A stretch of DNA of 64,000 nucleotides from an uncultured Rhodopila sp. (GTDB lineage Bacteria > Pseudomonadota > Alphaproteobacteria > Acetobacterales > Acetobacteraceae): positions 1 through 64,000 of the forward strand of contig CAINOE010000017.1 in NCBI GenBank assembly GCA_903851415.1, written 5' to 3'. Both the position numbers and the translations under genes were made by a program. The stretch's first letter is position 1; every line of letters starts with the position of its first letter. The notes under the pieces were generated by a model. It was not told where the DNA came from, did not search any database, and saw only the letters and a list, made by a program, of their open reading frames with translations. Of the stretch, positions 23,202 to 31,600 are shown piece by piece.

Positions 23202-26078
23202 ATGAGCGGCTGCGATGCCCCGGCGCGGCCGGAGCCTCAGGCGGCGCTGGATTACTCGTCCTGCGAGCAGGAGCCGATCCATGTTCCGGGCGCCATTCAG
23301 CCGAACGGCGCGGTGATTGCGGCGCTGGCGGACAGCCTGCTGGTGACGCATGCCAGCGCCAATCTTGCCGCGTTTTTGGGTCGGCAAGCCGAGGCGGTGC
23401 TTGGCAAGCCGTTGGCGCAGGCCATCGGCGACGCGGCCTGCCACGCCTTGCAGGCGTCCGGCGCTCTCGACTGGACAGCGCCCGGCGCTTTGCCGGTGGT
23501 CGCCGCACCGGATGGCACCGACCTCACCTTCCACGCTTACCGGTCGGGCCGGCATATCTGCATCGACATCGAGCCGCACGGCGACGCGCTGCCGGCGGCC
23601 TCTCCCGCCACGCTGGTGCGCTCGGTGCTTGAGACGTTCCGGCATGCCGGCACCCGTCAGGAATTGTGCGATCTCGCGGTGCGCGGGCTGAAGGCGCTTG
23701 TCGGCTACGACCGCGTGATCGCCTATCGCTTTCATTCCGACGGGCATGGCGAGGTGATCGCAGAGGCGCGAGAAGATCGCCTCGAGCCGTATTTGGGACT
23801 GCATTACCCGGCCAGCGACATACCGCCCCAGGCGCGGGCGCTGTACCTCCGCCAGCGCGTTGGCGCGGTTGCCAGTTCGAGCTATGTCCCGGTGCCGCTG
23901 CTGGCCGATGCGGGACTGGACGACGGGACGAAGCTGGATCTGACGCACAGCGCCCTGCGCAGCATCTCGCCGGTGCATCTCGAGTACATGCGCAACATGA
24001 ACACCGCGGCGAGCCTGACGATCGCGCTGCCGCACGGGCCGGAGCTGTGGGGCATGCTGGTCTGCCACCACACCACCCCGCGCACCGCCGGCCCCGAGCA
24101 ACGTGCTATTGCCGAAATGATCGGCCAGATCACCTCGCTGCTTCTGTCCAGCCTGGGCGATGCGGAATACGCGTCGCAGCGGCTGGCCCGCACCATCACC
24201 TTGAAGCATCTGACGCAAAAGATCGCCGCGCCGATGCCGCTGCCGCAGGCTATGGAAGCGGCGGCGCCCGATCTTCTCGCGCTTGTCGATGCGACCGGCG
24301 CCCTGGTGCGCATCGGCGGCAGCGTGTTGGCGCTGGGGGTCACGCCGCCGCTGGAAGCGGCCGATCAGGCGCTCGCGGTGCTGCGGTCCGCCGCCAACGG
24401 GGAGGATGTGGCGATCGACGACCTCGGTCTGCGGCATCCGGAGCTGGCGGCGTGCGCGGCGGCCGGAAGCGGTGCCCTGCTGCTGCCGCTGGGGCCGGGA
24501 TCGGACGACGCGATCCTGTGGTTCCGGCCGGAGCTGTCTCAGACCCTCGCCTGGGGCGGCAACCCCAACTTCCCCGCCAGGGTGGAGCCGGAGACCGGGC
24601 GCATCTCGCCGCGCACCTCGTTCGCCACCTGGATCTCGACGGCCAACGGCCGCTCGGCGCCCTGGACCGAGGCCGACATCTCGCTTGCGCGGGAGGCGGG
24701 GCGGGCGATCGAGGCCGAACTGGTCTATCGCATCAAGGCCGAGCTGGCGCGGCTGCGCGACTATGACGTCCTGACGGGACTGCCGAACCGGAACCTGCTG
24801 GAGGATTGGCTGCTGCAGGCCAGCCGTGAGGCCCATGGGGTGGCCCGAGGGGAGGCCCGAAGGGAGGCCAGAGGCGCGGCGCGGTCGGACGATGCCCTGC
24901 TGTTCCTCGACCTCGATCGCTTCAAGGTGGTGAACGATACGATGGGCCATGCCGCGGGCGATGCGCTGCTGGTCGAGGCGGCGCGGCGGATGGTGGCCGC
25001 GGCGGAACCCGACAACCGGGTGGCCCGGCTGGGCGGCGACGAGTTCGTGGTGTTCTGCCGGGCGGCGGATCCGGCGGCGACGAGCCGGCTGGCCGAACGC
25101 ATCCGCACGGCCGTCGAAGCGCCGTTCGAAATTGGCGGGCGATCCTGCTACGTCTCGATCAGCATCGGGATTGCGTATTCGGGCGACGTGGCCGGGCTCG
25201 ACCTGGTGCGGGCCGCGGACATGGCGATGTATGTCGCCAAGCAATGCGGCGGCAACCGCGCGGTGGTGTTCGAAGCCAGCCTGTATGAACGCGCGGTGCG
25301 GCAGTTCGAACTCGACCGCGACATGCGCCAGGCGCTGAGCGTCGGCGACGAGTTCGTCCTGGTGTATCAGCCGGTGTTCTCCGTTTCCCCGGGCGGCCGC
25401 CGGTTGGCCGGTTTTGAGGCGCTGCTGCGGTGGCGGCATCCGCGGCAGGGCTGGCTGGCGCCCGACCTGTTCATCCCGCTGGCGGAGAAGTCCGGCCTGA
25501 TCCAGCCGCTCGGCGACTGGGTGCTGACGGAGGCGTGCCGCCAGGGGCGGATTTTCCAGGCGGCGCGGCCGGACCTGACGCTGCAGATGGCGGTGAACGT
25601 GTCCGCCTCGCAGCTCGCCCGGCCGGGCTTCGCCGCCGATGTGGCGGGCGTGCTGCAGGCGGAGACGTTTCCGCCCGAGGCGCTGTGCCTGGAAGTCACG
25701 GAAAGCATGGTCACCGACGTCGCCGTGTCCTGCGTGCTCGTGGAACTGCGCGCGCTCGGCGTGAAGGTGGCGATCGACGATTTCGGCGTCGGGTATTCGT
25801 CGCTGTCCTATCTGCTGCGGCTGCCGGCCGATGTGGTGAAGCTCGACCGCAGCTTCCTGGAGATGGCCGGCGGCAGCACGCGCGGGCCGGACTTCGTCGG
25901 CGCGGTGGTGGCGCTTGCCCACGTGGCGGGGAAGGTCGTGCTCGTCGAGGGTATCGAGAACGCGTCGCAGCTCGAGATGGCGATCGCGATGGGGGCGGAC
26001 ATGCTGCAGGGGTTCCTGCTGGCGCGGCCCTTGTCGGTGCAGGCGGCGGAGGAGGCGTTCCTGCGCCGGAGGGATTAG
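23202..26078 (+). CDS. Bacteriophytochrome with GGDEF and EAL output
   Basis: 958 residues in the order PAS-2, GAF, PHY, GGDEF, EAL. The chromophore cysteine is Cys21 in SSCEQEPIHVPGAIQ. The GAF domain has the PASDIPPQAR biliverdin motif, and CHHTTPR gives the conserved histidine. The GGDEF motif (RLGGDEFVVF, near residue 610) is intact. The EAL domain has FEALLRWRHP, NVSASQLARPGF, LEVTES, AIDDFGVGYSSL and VEGIEN, so both synthesis and hydrolysis of cyclic di-GMP are possible. Red/far-red light probably sets the balance. A 12-bp tandem repeat lies in the N-terminal part of GGDEF. No heme oxygenase gene is adjacent. The preceding 257-bp gap contains an AT-rich segment at 22960-23050 that may be the promoter. 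Confidence 0.95.
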   Translation: MSGCDAPARPEPQAALDYSSCEQEPIHVPGAIQPNGAVIAALADSLLVTHASANLAAFLGRQAEAVLGKPLAQAIGDAACHALQASGALDWTAPGALPVVAAPDGTDLTFHAYRSGRHICIDIEPHGDALPAASPATLVRSVLETFRHAGTRQELCDLAVRGLKALVGYDRVIAYRFHSDGHGEVIAEAREDRLEPYLGLHYPASDIPPQARALYLRQRVGAVASSSYVPVPLLADAGLDDGTKLDLTHSALRSISPVHLEYMRNMNTAASLTIALPHGPELWGMLVCHHTTPRTAGPEQRAIAEMIGQITSLLLSSLGDAEYASQRLARTITLKHLTQKIAAPMPLPQAMEAAAPDLLALVDATGALVRIGGSVLALGVTPPLEAADQALAVLRSAANGEDVAIDDLGLRHPELAACAAAGSGALLLPLGPGSDDAILWFRPELSQTLAWGGNPNFPARVEPETGRISPRTSFATWISTANGRSAPWTEADISLAREAGRAIEAELVYRIKAELARLRDYDVLTGLPNRNLLEDWLLQASREAHGVARGEARREARGAARSDDALLFLDLDRFKVVNDTMGHAAGDALLVEAARRMVAAAEPDNRVARLGGDEFVVFCRAADPAATSRLAERIRTAVEAPFEIGGRSCYVSISIGIAYSGDVAGLDLVRAADMAMYVAKQCGGNRAVVFEASLYERAVRQFELDRDMRQALSVGDEFVLVYQPVFSVSPGGRRLAGFEALLRWRHPRQGWLAPDLFIPLAEKSGLIQPLGDWVLTEACRQGRIFQAARPDLTLQMAVNVSASQLARPGFAADVAGVLQAETFPPEALCLEVTESMVTDVAVSCVLVELRALGVKVAIDDFGVGYSSLSYLLRLPADVVKLDRSFLEMAGGSTRGPDFVGAVVALAHVAGKVVLVEGIENASQLEMAIAMGADMLQGFLLARPLSVQAAEEAFLRRRD
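24828..24875 (+). repeat. Four in-frame 12-bp tandem units inside the phytochrome gene
   Basis: Four imperfect units of the form G-[AT]-GGCC-x-x-x-x-G-[GC] at 24828, 24840, 24852 and 24864 encode EAHG, VARG, EARR and EARG, between the first helix of the GGDEF domain and its DALLFLDLDRFK strand. The extra 16 residues sit in a surface loop before the catalytic core, so the domain should tolerate them. The copy number may be unstable by slippage. Confidence 0.75.
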
Positions 26079-26094
26079 GCGCGTCATTCTCTCG

Positions 26095-26127
26095 TCGTCA
26101 TGGCCCGGACAAGCCGGGCCATGACGA
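26095..26127. terminator. Hairpin of the MITE core, possible terminator
   Basis: TCGTCATGGCCCGG and CCGGGCCATGACGA form a near-perfect stem around ACAAG, starting 17 bp after the phytochrome stop. It is the core of the repeat at 1-146 and 28320-28486 without its long loop. It could terminate transcription between the convergent phytochrome and gltX genes, although no T-run follows. Confidence 0.5.
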
Positions 26128-26248
26128 CCGGGGAACAAAATGCCGCGCTCCGCGCGACGCCCTATCCTGATAGCTGTGGGGCTCGTCCCGGCCATGGCAC
26201 AGTGGACCTGACCGCCGGCACAGTGGACGTGACCGCCCGCGAGCGACC

Positions 26249-27565
26249 CTATGCCACGGCCAAACCCAAACGGGCCGCCGTGCGGGCCCGGCCAATCAAC
26301 GGCAGCAGCCCGCGCAGCTCGGGCCCGCTGTCCTCTCCGGTCAGAGCCAGCCGCAAAGCCGGCAGCAGCGCTTCGCCCGGCAACCCGGTGGCCCGTTCCA
26401 GCGCCGACATCCAGTCCGCCCACACCGTGCCATCCCAGGGCTCCGGCGGCAGCGTCGCCGCGGCGGCGATCAGCACCTCCCGGTCGCCCTCCATTATCGG
26501 CGGCACGATCGAGCCCGCGACGACGTCCCACCAGCCGCGCGCCTCCTTCAGCAAATCCAGATGCCCCCGCACCGCCAGCCAGAACGCCTCCGTCGCTCCC
26601 CCCGGCAGCCGATCGGCTACGGCGGCGAAATCGAGGTCAGCCAAAGCGCGGCGGTTGAGCCGGAGCAGCCGGGCCGCGTCGAACCTGCTGGCCGCCATTG
26701 ACGACAACTCGAACGCCGCCGCCAGCCGATGGGCTTCGGGCGGATCGTCTGACGTGTCGCCGGCGAGGCAGGCCGCGATCGCCCGGGGCTCAAGCCCGTC
26801 GCCGCGCAGGCTGCGCAAGGACAGGCTGCCGAACGGACGTCCGGCGGACGATGGGCTGTCCTCCAAAGCAGGCAAATGGGCAAACCGCACCGCGTGCGAT
26901 CGACCGCCCATCACCTCGAACAACTCGATCCGCACCGCCGTGTTGCCGGGGCTGTCCTCGCCGCGGATAACGTGCGTCGTGCGGAAATCGATGTCGTCCA
27001 CCACGCTGGCGATGATCGCCGACGGGCTGCCGTCGCCGCGCGCGACGATCGGGTCGGACGCCGAGGATAGCGCGGCCTTGCGCGGACCGAGGACCATGTC
27101 CTTCCATTCCAGCGTGCGGTCCGGCAGCCTGAAGCGCCAGTGCGGGCGCTTGCCGCCGGCTTCCGCATCGCGGCGCTGCCGGTCGGTCAGCCGCAGCATG
27201 GCGCGGTCATAGATCAGCGGCTGGCCGCGCTTGCGCCGGAACTCCTGCTTCGCCTTGAGCTCCGCTTCGGATTCGAAGCAGGGATACAGGAACCCGTCGC
27301 GCTTCAGGCGCTCGATCGCGTCCCGGTACAGCTCCACCCGATCGGACTGACGGAAGCTGTGCTGCCAGCCGATGCCGAACCAGTGCAGATCCTGTTGGAT
27401 CGCCTCGGCATGGGCGGGGCGCCAGCGTTCGGCGTCGAGATCGTCCAGCCGCAGCAGCATCTCGCCGCCGTGGCGGCGGGCGAACAGAGAGTTGGCCAGC
27501 GCCACGCGCGCGCCGCTGACCAGCAGATGGCCGGTGGGCGCGGGCGCGAACCGGACGCGGATCAT
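26249..27565 (-). CDS. gltX: Glutamyl-tRNA synthetase paralogue with degenerate KMSKS loop
   Basis: 438 residues. The class I signature is FAPAPTGHLLVSG (HIGH equivalent), with FLYPCFESEAEL and HWRFRLPDRTLEW typical of alphaproteobacterial GluRS. The region that should carry LSKRxGSL reads SSAGRPFGSLSLRSLR, so the KMSKS lysines that bind ATP are missing while the flanking text is conserved. Activity as a synthetase is therefore uncertain. Alphaproteobacteria often have two GluRS genes with divided tRNA-Glu/tRNA-Gln charging; this could be the second, or a repurposed copy. ATG 27565 overlaps the upstream acidic-protein stop by ATGA. The symbol refers to family only. Confidence 0.8.
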   Translation of the reverse strand: MIRVRFAPAPTGHLLVSGARVALANSLFARRHGGEMLLRLDDLDAERWRPAHAEAIQQDLHWFGIGWQHSFRQSDRVELYRDAIERLKRDGFLYPCFESEAELKAKQEFRRKRGQPLIYDRAMLRLTDRQRRDAEAGGKRPHWRFRLPDRTLEWKDMVLGPRKAALSSASDPIVARGDGSPSAIIASVVDDIDFRTTHVIRGEDSPGNTAVRIELFEVMGGRSHAVRFAHLPALEDSPSSAGRPFGSLSLRSLRGDGLEPRAIAACLAGDTSDDPPEAHRLAAAFELSSMAASRFDAARLLRLNRRALADLDFAAVADRLPGGATEAFWLAVRGHLDLLKEARGWWDVVAGSIVPPIMEGDREVLIAAAATLPPEPWDGTVWADWMSALERATGLPGEALLPALRLALTGEDSGPELRGLLPLIGRARTAARLGLAVA

Positions 27566-27933
27566 TCGTCGTCCTCCTCGAGGTCGAACGCATCGCGCCG
27601 AGGATCGAGCGACCGCCAGTCGCGTTCCTCGGCGCTGGCGGGCGTATCGACGAAGTCGCCGAGTTCGGTGGCACTCTTCCACGCGGCGTCGCCGGCGTCG
27701 ATGACGACCGCGTCCTCGCCGAAGGCGAACCAGGCCTCCAGGACTTGCTTGGACGTTGCGCCCGGCACGCGGCAGCGTTCGACGGAGTCGCGGACGTAGC
27801 GGCGGGCGAATGCGTTTGCATGCATCAGCGTGTCGAAGCCGTCGATTTCTTCGCTGATATTGTCCTGAGCGCCGCCCGACAGGTCGAGAATACGGACCCG
27901 CCAGCCGCCATCAGGGGCAAAAAGGTCGCTCAT
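27562..27933 (-). CDS. Small acidic protein of unknown function, coupled to gltX paralogue
   Basis: 123 residues. An N-terminal half with GWRVRILDLSGG and FARRYVRDSVERCR looks folded; the C-terminal 25 residues are strongly acidic and end in EEDDE. The GFDTLMHANAFARRYVRDSVE segment suggests a conserved short family, but I cannot name one. Its TGA overlaps the gltX ATG (ATGA), so the two products are probably made together. There is no membrane segment or signal peptide. Confidence 0.65.
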   Translation of the reverse strand: MSDLFAPDGGWRVRILDLSGGAQDNISEEIDGFDTLMHANAFARRYVRDSVERCRVPGATSKQVLEAWFAFGEDAVVIDAGDAAWKSATELGDFVDTPASAEERDWRSLDPRRDAFDLEEDDE

Positions 27934-28619
27934 CGCGTCGGCCGCTGAGCGGAGTTCAGAGGTTTCATCAGGATGAAACTACGGTTGCCGCCACGGCAAA
28001 TCAACCGTCGGGGAGTTTATGCGGGACGGCCCGGCCCTGATGCCTGCGGCGGCGACCGCGACATCCGCTTAATCGATCCAGGGGGCTTTGCGTGCCGTAA
28101 CAGACGAGTCCGCGTGTCGGGGTCAGCCTGGTGTTGACCACCGCGCTTAGCACAGAGCTAACGAATGAGGGCCACATAGGACACGGAGAAGGTGGACACG
28201 GCGCTGCGCCTTAGGCGCCAAGATAAGGGCTGACGGCGCGGATATCGCCCCCGTGTCATGGCCGGACGAAATCCGACCCCTATCACAATGGGACGGGCCG
28301 CCGTCTCCCGGGCTATTTTAGAGCGTGTTCAGGCTGACTGGAAAGGCGGCGGACGCTGCCACACCGTCATGGCCCGGCTTGTCCGGGCCACCTATGCCAG
28401 CACCCTGCCGCGATAGGTGGCCCGGACAAGCCGGGCCATGACGAATACGGTCATCGCCACGATTCCAGTCAGCCTGAAAATGCTCTGGCGCGCATGGGGC
28501 GCTGCGCCTGTTGTTCCGCAACGCTTCTCTGTGTCCTCTGCGTCCCTCAGTCCACTTTTCTCTGTGTTAATCAGCGAGGCCCCGAAGCCCGACGCCCTGT
28601 CCGTGGAAGCACGCCGCTC
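27934..28619. other. 686-bp intergenic region holding nested repeats
   Basis: No credible gene. The centre is the complete MITE-like element at 28320-28486. Flanking it, related CACAGAG...GGACACRGAGAA segments occur in opposite orientation at about 28151-28190 and 28524-28568, suggesting an older repeat split or framed by the MITE. The stretch 27950-28130 shows no recognisable signal. The gltX-side promoter must lie within the first 150 bp. Confidence 0.55.
28320..28486. repeat. Complete MITE-like palindromic element with 24-bp terminal inverted repeats
   Basis: Left end AGAGCGTG then TTCAGGCTGACTGGAA; right end is the inverse complement with two differences near the tip. Between them lies the GGCCCGGCTTGTCCGGGCC hairpin pair around a loop ending CACCCTGCCGCG. 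The length is 167 bp. A near-identical but left-truncated copy begins the window (1-146), and core-only copies occur at 26095-26127 and 60902-60982. Terminal repeats plus no coding capacity fit a non-autonomous transposable element; a target-site duplication is not evident by eye. Confidence 0.8.
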
Positions 28620-31600
28620 CTAAGCCTCTCCCTCAACCGCCGATCGGCCATGCAACGCCGACAGAATCGCCTGCGCCAACGGCGTGCGGCACAGCGTCTC
28701 GACGTCGATATCGAGCCGCCGCCGCCAGTTCGGACGCTCCCGGTCGGTGCCGGGCAGGTTGACCGCCTCCGCCTCGCCGGCCAGATCGTCCGCTTGCACC
28801 AATGTCAGCAGCGCCGGGGTGGCGGCGACGAACGCGTGGACGGCTTTGGCGACCGCTTCCGGCAACGGCTGGCGGATGTCGATATCCGCCTCCTCCAGCA
28901 ATCCCTCGTCCTGGAGCTGAACCACCAGCGCGGACTTCTCCGCCCCGCGTTCCGCCCGGGCATGGTCCGCCGCGGCGCCGTCCGTCAACCCCAGTGCCTG
29001 CTTCTCGTCGATATCCGCCCCATTCCACCAGCCCACCAGGGTCGGCAGGTCGTGCGTCGAGACGCAGGCGGCGGCCAGCGGACGCCACTCCGGCGGCGGA
29101 CGGAGGCGGCCGTCGCGGCGCTGGAACCACAGCACGCTGTAGGACAGGATGTTATTCGCCGCCAGCGCGGCGGACATGCCCTCCGGCACGGTGCCCAGAT
29201 CCTCTCCAACCACCAGGCAGCGCGCCCGCTGGCTTTGCAGCGCGACCTGGGCGAGCAGGTCGTCCAGCGGATAGGTCACGTACGCCCCGTCGATGGCGCC
29301 CGCGCCATCCGGGACGACAAACAGCCGCCGCAGGCCCATGACGTGGTCGATCCGCAGCGCTCCGGCGTGGCGCATGTTCGCCACCAGCAACTCATTGAAG
29401 CTGGCATAGCCGTCGCGCCGCATCGCCACCGGGTCCGGCGGCGGCAGGCACCAGACCTGGCCGGCGGCGGCAAACGGATCGGGGGGGGCTCCGACGGACA
29501 CTCCGTGCATCAGCGTGTCCTGCGCCGACCAGGCTTCCGCCCCGTCCGGAGCGGCGCCGACGGCGAGGTCGCGGTAGAAGCCGATGGACAGCCCGTCGCG
29601 CCTGGCCGCGGCCGCGGCGGCGGCAAGCTGATCGTCGGCGAGCGTCTGGATGAAGGCGTGGAATGCTATGGCGCCGCCGTGCTGGGCGGCGAAAGCGGCA
29701 ACGCCGGGATCCGTCGGATGACGCAGCTCCTCCGGCCACGCCTGCCAGTCGGAGGTTCCCAGCACGTCGGCGATCGTCTCAAAAGTGGCGAAACGCCGCA
29801 GGCCGTCCGGGATCGTGTCCAGCGCGGCGGGTGTGAAGGCAGCTCTGAGGACCGCCACCTTGCGCTGCCAGACCGCGGGATAATCGACGGGACCCGGCTG
29901 CGCCGGCAAACCCGCGCCGCCCTTGAAGCCGGAGACGTCGATATAGATCGGGTCGATGAAGCGGCGGTCGGACGGGTGATACGGGCTGGCGCGGTCGCGG
30001 TTGTGAGGGAACAGGGCGTGCAGCGGGTTCAGGCCGATGAGGGACGCGCCGTTCCGCGCCGCCTCGGCGGACAGCCGCCTGAGGGTGGTGAAGTCGCCGA
30101 TGCCCTGGTCGCCGTTGGAGCGCAGCGAATACAGATGCGCCGCGATGCCGAAGCGGCGCTCGCCGGCCAGCAGCGCGGGCGGCAGATAGCAGCCGTGCGG
30201 CGCGACCGTCAGGTGGCTGAAGCGCTCGGGGCGATCCTCATTCAGCAGGCGGTGGCGGCCGAGCGGCTGCGGCGGCAGCACGACAACGCCGTCAACGGCG
30301 GGGAAGCGCTCGCGGCTGCCGTCCTCGCGCAGCAGGGTGATCCAGGCGGGGCGGGGCGCGCCGAGCTTTATCTTGATGCCTTCGTCCGCGCGGCCGATGA
30401 CCACGGGCGGCAGAGGCGCGTCCCGCTCGTGCAGCAGGCGGTTCAGGCTGTCGGCCAGATTGCTGCGCGTGTCGGCCGGCAGCCGCATCGCCGCCAGCAG
30501 GACGCGCTTGGTGTCCGCACCGACTTTGTGGAAGCCGCCGCCGACGTCCCACCAGATCGGATCGATCCCGGCCAGGTCCGCCAGGCGGTCGAGTTCGGCG
30601 TCGGGGACGGATTCGCCTGCGCTTGCATGATCGGAGGAGGCGCCCTCCTGGAACACCGTGACCGATCGACCGGGGAGCACCAGGCTGTCCGTCGCCTCGG
30701 TGCCGGCGCTGTCCATCACGCGGCGCCAGCGATGGCCGGGGCGCGTCGGGGGCAGCACGATGCCGGCCGCGGCGGCATCGGCGTGGAATACCAGCGCCGC
30801 GCGCACCCCGCCGGCGTACAAATCCGCGACCAGCGTGCGGTTGCCCTCGCGGCGCCAATCGGCCTCGGTGAGCGGATGTCCTTCCGGGCTGAACCAGGTC
30901 ACGTCCGGCACTGCCGAGTCGTCGGTCGTCCGGCCGCGCAGTTCGCTTCCGCCGAACAGCGGCGCCAGCGTGTGCCGCAGCGCGATCAGCCCGGCGGTAA
31001 AGTCGATCAGGCTTTCGTCCGCCGCGGACCAATCCATCCAGGAGCCGGCATTGTCCTGCGCATAGGCATTGTTGTTGCCATGCTGCGAGCGTCCGGCCTC
31101 GTCGCCCATCGACAGCATCGGCGTGCCGCGCGACAGCAGCAAGGTCGCCAGCAGCGCCCTGACATCGCTTGCGCGCTTCGCGCGGATGGCGGGATCGTCT
31201 GACGGTCCCTCCACGCCGTTGTTCCAGGACTGGTTGTCGTTCGAGCCGTCGCGGTTGTCCTCGCCGTTCGCAGCGTTGTGCTTCGAATTGTAGGCAACCA
31301 GATCGGCCAGGGTGAAGCCGTCATGCGCGGTGATGTAGTTGATGCTGCGCGTCACCGGCCGGTGACCCGAGCCGAATATATCGCCCGAGCCGGCGAACCG
31401 GGTGGTGAAATCGCCCAACTGCCCGGCATCGCCGCGCCAGAACCGGCGCACCGTATCGCGGTACTTATCGTTCCACTCGCCCCAGCGCGCTGGAAAAGCG
31501 CCGAGCTGGTAGCCGCCCGGGCCGATGTCCCACGGTTCGGCGATCATCGCGCAGCGCGACAGGACCGGGTCCTGGTCCACCGCGACGAGGAACGGCGCGT

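Noticed and set aside
23193..26531. 1112-codon open frame on the minus strand opposite the phytochrome
   Set aside because: It is a shadow of the high-GC phytochrome gene; composition is arginine/histidine/glutamine-rich with no domain, and the plus strand encodes five complete domains.
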